From Burkholderiales bacterium (lineage in GTDB: Bacteria > Pseudomonadota > Gammaproteobacteria > Burkholderiales > Usitatibacteraceae), in contig JADGRS010000192.1 of the NCBI GenBank assembly GCA_017880705.1, positions 1 to 6,473 on the forward strand: 6,473 nucleotides of DNA. Direction: 5' to 3'. The notes under the pieces were generated by a model, which ran no database searches, had not been told where the DNA came from, and worked only from the letters and a program-made list of their open reading frames with translations. Each line of letters opens with the position of its first letter. Positions within the stretch are counted from its first letter, which is position 1. Shown one piece after another: positions 1 through 4,238 of this stretch. A program made the translations under genes and the position numbers.

Positions 1-724
1 CGGCATGCTTCTGGTTGATCTCCGCCTCATGGGGCCCCGGTCGGAAGAAGCCCGGAATCTGGGCGAGCAGCCGCGGCCGTTCGCGAGGGCGAACGGACAC
101 GAATCCCGCCTGGTTCGGTGCGATGGCCGTGTTCTCGGTGGGAGTCTCGATGACAGTCTGGCCGGCGAAGACCCGGTCGTAGGTGCCGGCTTCGCCTTCG
201 GACGAGGTCTCGGGCAGGTAGCGGGCCTCGTGATCCGTCCCGCGAATTCCGATCGTCGCGGTCGCCGTCTGCAGCCGATAGGCCTTCGAGTTGAACTTGC
301 CGATCCATCCCGTGATGGAGCGCAGTCCCCCGACGATGAGGCGAAGCACTTCCTTGTCGTCGTCGCCGCCGTCGGCCTTGTAGCCGACGATCTGGATCCG
401 GCTGTTGGGCCGCAGCACGAGGAAGCCCGCGTCCTGCATCCTCACGTGGACCTCGCCATCCTTGCCGCTGACCAGCACGTCGCCTTCGGTGACCACGTCG
501 CCGACCTTCGCCTGGCTCCCCCCGGTTCCGCCCGGCAGGAGGCGTGCGTTGCCGTCGACCAGGACGATGACGCCCGCCTGGTTGCGCGCCGGGGCAGGCG
601 CCGCCTGCGCGGGCGATGCCTTGGGTGCCGCGGGGGTTGCCGGCGGTGTCTGGGCCCATGTCGCGGCGGACACGAGCAGCATCGGCAGGCATCCGACGAG
701 TGAACGGCTCAACTGGGTACGCAT
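1..724 (-). CDS. Exported FecR-domain protein (partial, C-terminus beyond window)
   Basis: The minus-strand frame is open from ATG at 724-722 to the window edge, giving 241 residues without a stop. A strong Shine-Dalgarno (GGAGGGGAG) lies just upstream. Residues 1-24 look like a Sec signal peptide (basic n-region, MLLVSAA core, probable cleavage at TWA|Q). A Pro/Ala-rich linker follows to about residue 47, then a FecR-like domain from about 50: a VGDVVTEGDVLVSG stretch near 75-88, a LRPNSRIQI strand, and the ATIGIRGTDHEARY strand near 155-168 that is typical of FecR domains (TATIGVRGT). In iron-signalling FecR this fold senses in the periplasm. Here there is no N-terminal anti-sigma region, no inner-membrane helix after the signal peptide and no neighbouring ECF sigma gene, so it is an exported FecR-domain protein of unknown role rather than a sigma regulator. 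Such proteins are often longer and may carry other C-terminal domains, which cannot be seen here. Confidence 0.85.
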   Translation of the reverse strand, partial: MRTQLSRSLVGCLPMLLVSAATWAQTPPATPAAPKASPAQAAPAPARNQAGVIVLVDGNARLLPGGTGGSQAKVGDVVTEGDVLVSGKDGEVHVRMQDAGFLVLRPNSRIQIVGYKADGGDDDKEVLRLIVGGLRSITGWIGKFNSKAYRLQTATATIGIRGTDHEARYLPETSSEGEAGTYDRVFAGQTVIETPTENTAIAPNQAGFVSVRPRERPRLLAQIPGFFRPGPHEAEINQKHA

Positions 725-757
725 GCGAGGCTCCCCTCCAGCGAACGTCCGAAATTT

Positions 758-767
758 GTGGCGCCAC
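758..767. promoter_or_regulatory. 10-bp perfect palindrome in a divergent promoter region (possible operator)
   Basis: GTGGCGCCAC is its own reverse complement. It lies 34 nt upstream of the FecR-gene start and about 105 nt upstream of the small membrane-protein gene, inside the only intergenic region here (725-871) long enough for two divergent promoters. I could not find a convincing -35/-10 pair on either strand of this region. The assignment rests only on symmetry and position; a 10-bp GC palindrome can occur by chance in DNA of this composition. Confidence 0.2.
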
Positions 768-871
768 CCTACACGCCCTGCCTTGCGCGAATCTGTTGCC
801 CGGCGCGAAACGGTTTACGATTCCGGCTGGGGTCGGGGCGATATCCCGGCGCTCCTTATGAGGAAACGCAA

Positions 872-1048
872 ATGATCGCCGATGGGGAACGGATCTCGCC
901 GCGTGAACTTCTCGACGACGCATTGCGTTATTGGGAGCGACGCCGGCGGTGGGGCGTTTGGCTTGCGGGCACGGTGTTCGCGCTGCTCCCGGCCAATTGC
1001 TGGATCGCCGATGAAATCTACCCCTATGTGGCTACCGGCGGAACGTGA
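872..1048 (+). CDS. Small single-pass membrane protein, 58 aa
   Basis: ATG at 872 is preceded by GAGGA (860-864) with a 7-nt spacer, which makes this start better than upstream in-frame codons. The product is 58 residues: a charged, probably helical N-terminus (1-26) ending in the basic cluster ERRRR, then a hydrophobic segment at about 27-46 (WGVWLAGTVFALLPANCWIA), then a short tail. The basic cluster before the helix predicts N-in, C-out topology. The stop TGA (1046-1048) overlaps the GTG start of the acetyltransferase gene, so the two are probably translationally coupled. I do not recognise a named family. The DALRYWERRR stretch recalls the N-terminus of longer multi-pass hypothetical proteins with a YWE-x-RR motif, so it could be a shortened relative or remnant; this is from memory and unconfirmed. 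Confidence 0.6.
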   Translation: MIADGERISPRELLDDALRYWERRRRWGVWLAGTVFALLPANCWIADEIYPYVATGGT

Positions 1049-1632
1049 TCCTCTTCAACGCCGCATCATTTCGCTGCGCCGAAATGACGGCCGAAGCGAT
1101 TCCGAAGCTCCAGGAGTTTTTCGAAAGTAATCCGGAGTACAACATCGTTGTCGATGGCACGCCTCCAGGCCCCGCGAGGGCGCGCGAAGTATTCGAGTCG
1201 TTGCCGCCGGCCGGGTGGCCCTTCGAGAAGAAGTGGGTTCTCGATTTTTCCGGGCCCGACGGCAGGATGATCGGCATGGCCGATGTGATTTCGAACCTGT
1301 TCGTCCCGGGGGTGTGGCACATTGGGCTCTTCGTCATCGCGACGCCGCTGCATGGAGGCGGCGCCGCGCGCCTCGTCTACGAGGGGCTGGAGCACTGGAT
1401 GCGAGGCAACGGCGCACGATGGCTGCGTCTCGGGGTCGTGGAAGGAAACACCCGGGCCGAACGGTTCTGGGAGAAACTCGGCTACGTCGAGGTGCGCAGG
1501 CGTCTCGATGTGCCGATGGGCGAGCGGACGAACGACATCCGCGTGATGGTGAAGCCGTTGGCGACGGCGACGCTTCCCGAATACCTGTCGCGGGTAGCGC
1601 GCGATCGCAAGGAGCCTCATGAAAGCCATTAG
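1045..1632 (+). CDS. GNAT family N-acetyltransferase
   Basis: This 195-residue protein is predicted to transfer an acetyl group from acetyl-CoA to an unknown amine substrate in the cytosol. The GNAT core is clear: a beta4-type strand WHIGLFVIATPL, the pyrophosphate-binding loop HGGGAA (about 103-108) before helix alpha3, strand RWLRLGVVEGN with Asn135, and the C-terminal ERFWEKLGYVEV stretch (about 139-150, Tyr147) typical of motif B. The N-terminal part (FFESNPEY, PPAGWPFEKKW) matches a GNAT subgroup of about this length, which supports the GTG start over the internal ATG at 1084. GGCGGA sits upstream of the GTG. The start overlaps the preceding stop (GTGA), and the end contains the start of an 18-codon ORF. 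No neighbour reveals the substrate. Confidence 0.9.
   Translation: MILFNAASFRCAEMTAEAIPKLQEFFESNPEYNIVVDGTPPGPARAREVFESLPPAGWPFEKKWVLDFSGPDGRMIGMADVISNLFVPGVWHIGLFVIATPLHGGGAARLVYEGLEHWMRGNGARWLRLGVVEGNTRAERFWEKLGYVEVRRRLDVPMGERTNDIRVMVKPLATATLPEYLSRVARDRKEPHESH
1066..1087 (+). repeat. 8-bp perfect inverted repeat near the 5' end of the acetyltransferase gene
   Basis: TCATTTCG (1066-1073) and CGAAATGA (1080-1087) are perfect reverse complements separated by the 6-nt loop CTGCGC. The hairpin would form in mRNA 19 nt after the GTG start codon, in codons 8-15, and its right arm contains the internal ATG at 1084. It could affect initiation or coupling, or bury the alternative ATG, but it could also arise by chance in coding sequence. 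Confidence 0.4.
1609..1614 (+). promoter_or_regulatory. Strong Shine-Dalgarno inside the acetyltransferase gene, for the 18-codon ORF
   Basis: AAGGAG lies in the last codons of the acetyltransferase gene, 4 nt before ATG 1619. It is the best ribosome site between 1045 and 2478. The larger downstream gene starting at 1672 has no comparable site of its own (only GGTGTGAA before its ATG), so ribosomes may enter here and pass through the 18-codon ORF to the lipoprotein gene. Confidence 0.5.
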
Positions 1633-1675
1633 CGCCGTGGTCCTGGCCGTTCTGATCCTCCTCGGTGTGAAATGA
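1619..1675 (+). CDS. Hydrophobic 18-aa micropeptide / coupling ORF
   Basis: ATG 1619 to TGA 1675 encodes MKAISAVVLAVLILLGVK, a lysine followed by a continuous hydrophobic stretch and a terminal lysine, as expected of a minimal membrane-spanning peptide. The start overlaps the end of the acetyltransferase gene by 14 nt in another frame. The stop overlaps the next ATG (ATGA). A strong AAGGAG precedes it. Two readings fit: a real membrane micropeptide, or a leader ORF whose translation feeds the weakly initiated lipoprotein gene by stop-restart. It is not that gene's signal peptide, because the lipoprotein carries its own. No family is recognised, and an ORF this short can occur by chance. Confidence 0.4.
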   Translation: MKAISAVVLAVLILLGVK

Positions 1676-2478
1676 AGCCCGTCACCCATGCGGGATCGCT
1701 CCTCGCGCCCTTCGTGCTCGCGCTCGCGGCGTGCGTCGATGCGCCCGCAGTACGCGTGGCGGATATCGCGCCGACGGGGACGCTTCGCGTGGCGATCGGC
1801 GTCGGTCCCGCGGCCTCCGCTTTCTGGGCCACCCGCGATGCGGCTTCCGGGCAGCCGCGCGGCGTGACCGTGGAGCTTGGGAAGGCGGGCGCCGCGAAGT
1901 TGGGCGTTCCGATGCGGCTCGTCGAGTATCGAAACTCCGGCGAGATCACCGCCGCGGCATCGAAGGACGCGTGGGACATCTCGTTCATGCCGCAGGATGC
2001 GGAGCGCGAAAAGTTCGTCGACGTCGGCCCCGCGTATGTCGTCTATGAGAGCGCCTATCTCGTGCGCGCGGGCTCCGACATCCGCAGCGTTGTCGACGTG
2101 GACCGTACCGGAATCCGCGTGGGCGGCGTCGAGGGAACCAGCACCTCGCGCACCGTCGCCAAGGCGCTAAAGCAGGCGTCCCTCACGTTGTATGCGACTC
2201 CCGACGCCGCGGTGGAGGTTCTGGGCCGGGGCGGGCTCGATGCGCTCGCGATGGGGCGCGACGCACTGGCGGAGTTCTCGAGGAAGATGCCCGGCACGCG
2301 CCTGCTCGACGACGTGATCCAGTCCACGGGCGTGGTGGTCGTGGTGCCGAAGAATCACCCAGCGGCTCGCGAGTGGGCCGCGCGATTCATCGAGGAGGCC
2401 AAGGCGGACGGGACTGTGCGCCGCGCGCTCGACGGCGCGGGATTCGCCAACGCGACGGTGGCTCATCCCGCGCGCTAG
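1672..2478 (+). CDS. Family 3 extracellular solute-binding lipoprotein
   Basis: The 268-residue product begins with a lipoprotein signal peptide ending in lipobox LAAC (Cys21), so it should be lipid-anchored in the envelope. The rest fits the SBP_bac_3 two-lobe fold: opening strand GTLRVAIGVGP (about 36-46), a GVTVELGKAGAAKLG segment, the WDISFMPQDAEREKFVDVGPAYVVYESAYLV hinge/lobe region starting at Trp101, the RSVVDVDRTGIRVGG crossover, and a C-terminal helix ending GTVRRAL. Family members bind amino acids or other small polar ligands for ABC importers. No permease or ATPase gene is adjacent, so it either works with a transporter encoded elsewhere or is a solo binding protein. The ATG overlaps the micropeptide stop. 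The length is normal for the family and the ligand cannot be inferred. Confidence 0.85.
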   Translation: MKPVTHAGSLLAPFVLALAACVDAPAVRVADIAPTGTLRVAIGVGPAASAFWATRDAASGQPRGVTVELGKAGAAKLGVPMRLVEYRNSGEITAAASKDAWDISFMPQDAEREKFVDVGPAYVVYESAYLVRAGSDIRSVVDVDRTGIRVGGVEGTSTSRTVAKALKQASLTLYATPDAAVEVLGRGGLDALAMGRDALAEFSRKMPGTRLLDDVIQSTGVVVVVPKNHPAAREWAARFIEEAKADGTVRRALDGAGFANATVAHPAR

Positions 2479-2487
2479 GCGCGCGGG
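2467..2487. terminator. 9-bp GC hairpin between convergent genes, stop codon in the loop
   Basis: CCCGCGCGC (2467-2475) and GCGCGCGGG (2479-2487) pair perfectly; the 3-nt loop is the TAG stop of the solute-binding gene. The hairpin lies 10 nt from the stop of the convergent BON gene, where a bidirectional terminator would be expected. Neither side has a T-run, so classic Rho-independent termination is not assured; it may instead block 3' exonucleases or stall polymerase. Confidence 0.5.
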
Positions 2488-2497
2488 ACTGCGCTTC

Positions 2498-2830
2498 TCA
2501 GGACGGCTTGACGGCGAGGATGCTGGTGACGGACTTCACGCCATCGATGGCTCTCGCGATCGCCAACGCGCGCGCTATCTGGTCAGCCGCGTTCGCGGTG
2601 CCGTTGAGAGTCACGACGCCGTCGGCGGTCGCGACCGTGAACTCCATGCCCTTCAACTCGGGATCGGAAGACAGGGCATCGGTCACCTTGGCGGTGATGG
2701 CTTCGTCTTTCACCGACTGTGCGACGGTGCTTATCGGCGGGGGCGGCGGCTTCACTTCGGGCAATTGGCCGAATGCGACGCCCAGAGCCAACGTAGCGGA
2801 AAGGGCGGCGAGGATCGGCAGCGATTTCAT
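2498..2830 (-). CDS. Small exported BON-domain protein
   Basis: The start chosen is ATG 2830-2828, preceded by AAGGAG at good spacing; upstream in-frame codons would add a non-signal-like extension. The 110-residue product has a Sec signal peptide (about 1-21, probable cleavage AFG|Q), a Pro-rich linker (28-32), and one BON domain from about 38 to 108: the helix VKDEAITAKVTDAL, the strand with motif DGVVTLNG (70-77), the helix ADQIARALAIARAI, and the GVKSVTSIL strand (97-105) with both conserved glycines. BON domains occur in periplasmic proteins such as OsmY and DolP and are linked to membrane association and envelope stress. This is a minimal single-BON form. The gene converges on the solute-binding gene and is divergent from the CxxC protein gene. 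Confidence 0.88.
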   Translation of the reverse strand: MKSLPILAALSATLALGVAFGQLPEVKPPPPPISTVAQSVKDEAITAKVTDALSSDPELKGMEFTVATADGVVTLNGTANAADQIARALAIARAIDGVKSVTSILAVKPS

Positions 2831-2844
2831 GGGGAACTCCTTCA

Positions 2845-2858
2845 CCCGGATCACCGGG
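2845..2858. repeat. Short inverted repeat in the BON / CxxC-protein divergent region
   Basis: CCCGG (2845-2849) and CCGGG (2854-2858) form a 5-bp stem with a 4-nt loop, directly upstream of the BON gene's ribosome site. It could be an operator half-site pair or part of the 5' leader. It is short and GC-only, so chance is a reasonable explanation. Confidence 0.2.
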
Positions 2859-2865
2859 AAAGTGC

Positions 2866-3240
2866 ATGATGCGCGTCTGTGGCGGCGACCGGCATTGGTC
2901 CAGTCCCAAGGTGCCGTCAGCCCCATCCTACAAGGAAATCGACTTGCCCTGCGATGAGTGTGCCGAGCTGCACACGCACCAGTTCCGCTCGCCGGACGAT
3001 CTGCTGCACGCGATCCGGCTGGCCGCCATCGAGGTCGATCGCGGTGTACTCTCCCGCATCCTGTCCGAGGAGCTGAGCGGCCCGGAGCACGAGGCGCTGG
3101 AGTCGGCGTTCGCGACCCATGCGCTTCCCGGCGTAGTGCGGTATCGCTTCAAGTGCACCGTGTGCGGCGATCGCTTCGAGTTGACCGCCGACACCGCGAA
3201 TGGCACCGGCGGATGGACACGGGAGGGCACCGATACATGA
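2866..3240 (+). CDS. Hypothetical protein with two CxxC pairs, zinc-ribbon-like
   Basis: The longest form starts at ATG 2866 (124 aa), with a second ATG directly after. The better-supported core begins at TTG 2944 (98 aa), which has AAGGA 7 nt upstream and starts just before the first cysteine pair. In long-form numbering, CDEC is at 29-32 followed by LHTHQF; a charged helical middle (42-85) follows, then CTVCGDRFEL at 97-106, a typical zinc-ribbon knuckle. The four cysteines probably bind one zinc across a long helical insertion. The LTADTANGTGGW tail recalls small uncharacterised proteobacterial zinc-ribbon proteins; I do not know the function. There is no signal peptide or membrane helix, so it is likely cytosolic. 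The stop overlaps the next gene's ATG (ATGA), so it is probably co-expressed with that membrane protein. Confidence 0.7.
   Translation: MMRVCGGDRHWSSPKVPSAPSYKEIDLPCDECAELHTHQFRSPDDLLHAIRLAAIEVDRGVLSRILSEELSGPEHEALESAFATHALPGVVRYRFKCTVCGDRFELTADTANGTGGWTREGTDT
2932..2936 (+). promoter_or_regulatory. Shine-Dalgarno supporting a TTG start at 2944
   Basis: AAGGA with a 7-nt spacer to TTG 2944 is better placed than anything before ATG 2866 (only GGGAAAG). Starting at 2944 also widens the divergent gap to the BON gene from 35 to 113 nt, enough for promoters in both directions. The evidence favours 2944, but 2866 cannot be excluded because the intervening codons have GC-rich third positions. Confidence 0.45.
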
Positions 3241-3707
3241 CGAAGATCTCGGGACCCACGGCATTCCACAAGCGGGTGCTGCCGATCATTCTCTTCGGCG
3301 TCGTGGCGATCGCCGTCACGGTGTCGCTCTCGGTCGGCGCATTTCGAAGCCAGCCGTTCCTCATCCTGCCGCCCATCGCCGTGGCCGTGCTCGGGTACGT
3401 CGTGATGAGGAAGCTCGTCTGGGATCTCGTGGACGAGGTCTACGACGGCGGGGATTACCTCCTGGTGCGCAACGGCGGCAAGGAGGACCGGGTGGCGCTC
3501 TCGAACATCATGAACGTGAGCGCTTCCACGATGACGAATCCGCCGCGGGTGACGCTCAGGCTCTCTACCCCCGGCAGATTCGGCGACGAGATCGTCTTCT
3601 CGCCGATCAAGCCGATCACGCTCAATCTCTTCGCCCGCAACAAGATCGCCGACGACCTGATCGTGCGCGTCGACCGGGCGAGGCGCGGCGAGCGCGCCGT
3701 CAGGTGA
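3237..3707 (+). CDS. Two-helix membrane protein with PH-like cytosolic domain
   Basis: ATG 3237 overlaps the preceding stop by 4 nt and is preceded by GGGAGGG. The product is 156 aa. A short basic N-terminus leads into two hydrophobic helices (about 14-34 and 41-57) joined by a tight loop, with MRK directly after the second, so both termini are predicted cytosolic. Residues about 65-150 form a strand-rich domain: VDEVYDGGDYLLVRNGG, EDRVALSNIMNVSAS, RVTLRLSTPG, DEIVFSP, then a C-terminal helix. This arrangement of two helices plus a beta domain with an 'xxIxNV' strand resembles bacterial PH-like (bPH) membrane proteins; that is inference from pattern. Function is unknown. The stop lies 8 nt inside the end of the convergent HExxH gene. 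Confidence 0.75.
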   Translation: MTKISGPTAFHKRVLPIILFGVVAIAVTVSLSVGAFRSQPFLILPPIAVAVLGYVVMRKLVWDLVDEVYDGGDYLLVRNGGKEDRVALSNIMNVSASTMTNPPRVTLRLSTPGRFGDEIVFSPIKPITLNLFARNKIADDLIVRVDRARRGERAVR

Positions 3708-4206
3708 GCGCTTCGCCCAGCAACTCGCGCACGAGCGCGGATTCGCGCGCGTAGAAGCCTTCGGTGTGAAACGTCTCCGCCAGCTTGTAGAGCTCGTAGT
3801 CGAGGTGATGGCAGACCTCATGCACGAGCGTGCGCAGGAACGTGCGGAACTTGACCACCTGCACCTTCTGCGCGGTGCGCATCCACACGGAAATGCGCGC
3901 CTCGCCCCCGGTCACTTCGTCGGGTTCGTAGAGCCCCTGGAGCTCGCCTCCGGAATTCGCGGGCCTTCGCTCGAGGACGCGCACGAGCACGGGCGGCGTC
4001 GCAAGGCGCGAGTTGATCGCCGCGACCAGCGCCCGGCACGCCTTCTCCACCCCCGCCCGATCGCCCGATTCGAGGATCGGCGCGATCGCGCGCGCGAGCT
4101 CGACCAGCGGCCGCACATCGGGAATCTCGATGCGTCGAATGGCGTCGCTCCTGCGATAAGTGCGCTGGCTCCCAGCCCCGAGGCGGTCGTAGTAGGCGAA
4201 TGGCAT
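3700..4206 (-). CDS. Hypothetical HExxH protein, putative zinc metallopeptidase
   Basis: ATG 4206-4204 (purine-rich AAAGAGAG upstream) to TGA 3702-3700 gives 168 aa. The zinc motif HEVCH is at 129-133, within a helix FLRTLVHEVCHHLDYEL; His147 (FHTEGFY) or Glu155 (YARES) could be the third metal ligand, giving a gluzincin-like pattern. The N-terminal half contains a helical region (30-68) and strands (73-79 and 105-108). There is no signal peptide or membrane helix, so it is likely cytosolic. The arrangement recalls SprT-like and other small metallopeptidase-type proteins, but I cannot place it in a named family and activity is unproven. The gene is divergent from the phosphatase gene and its stop overlaps the convergent membrane-protein gene by 8 nt. 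Confidence 0.8.
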   Translation of the reverse strand: MPFAYYDRLGAGSQRTYRRSDAIRRIEIPDVRPLVELARAIAPILESGDRAGVEKACRALVAAINSRLATPPVLVRVLERRPANSGGELQGLYEPDEVTGGEARISVWMRTAQKVQVVKFRTFLRTLVHEVCHHLDYELYKLAETFHTEGFYARESALVRELLGEALT

Positions 4207-4238
4207 GGCTCTCTTTCATAGCACGGCGCGCAGGATCC

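Noticed and set aside
77..96. 8-bp inverted repeat CCGTTCGC/GCGAACGG with a 4-nt loop
   Set aside because: It lies in the middle of the FecR coding region over an Arg/Pro-rich stretch, where GC-rich codons readily produce such symmetry; nothing suggests a function.
5..703. A 232-codon plus-strand open frame at the left edge
   Set aside because: It is the antisense shadow of the FecR-domain gene, whose minus-strand frame has a signal peptide, a domain match and a strong ribosome site.
725..871. Sigma70 promoter candidates (TTGCGC at 783, TTGCCC at 796, TACGAT at 816)
   Set aside because: No pair has 16-18 nt spacing with an acceptable -10 box, so no promoter is claimed.
1619..1740. Idea that the 18-codon ORF is the true N-terminus of the lipoprotein, split by a frameshift
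   Set aside because: The lipoprotein's own frame begins with a complete signal peptide and lipobox (Cys21), so no second hydrophobic leader is needed.
2928..3821. A roughly 300-codon minus-strand open frame opposite the CxxC and PH-like genes
   Set aside because: It is compositionally biased (Arg, His, Asp, Glu, Ser), matches no domain, and conflicts with two overlapping plus-strand genes that have ribosome sites and coherent motifs.
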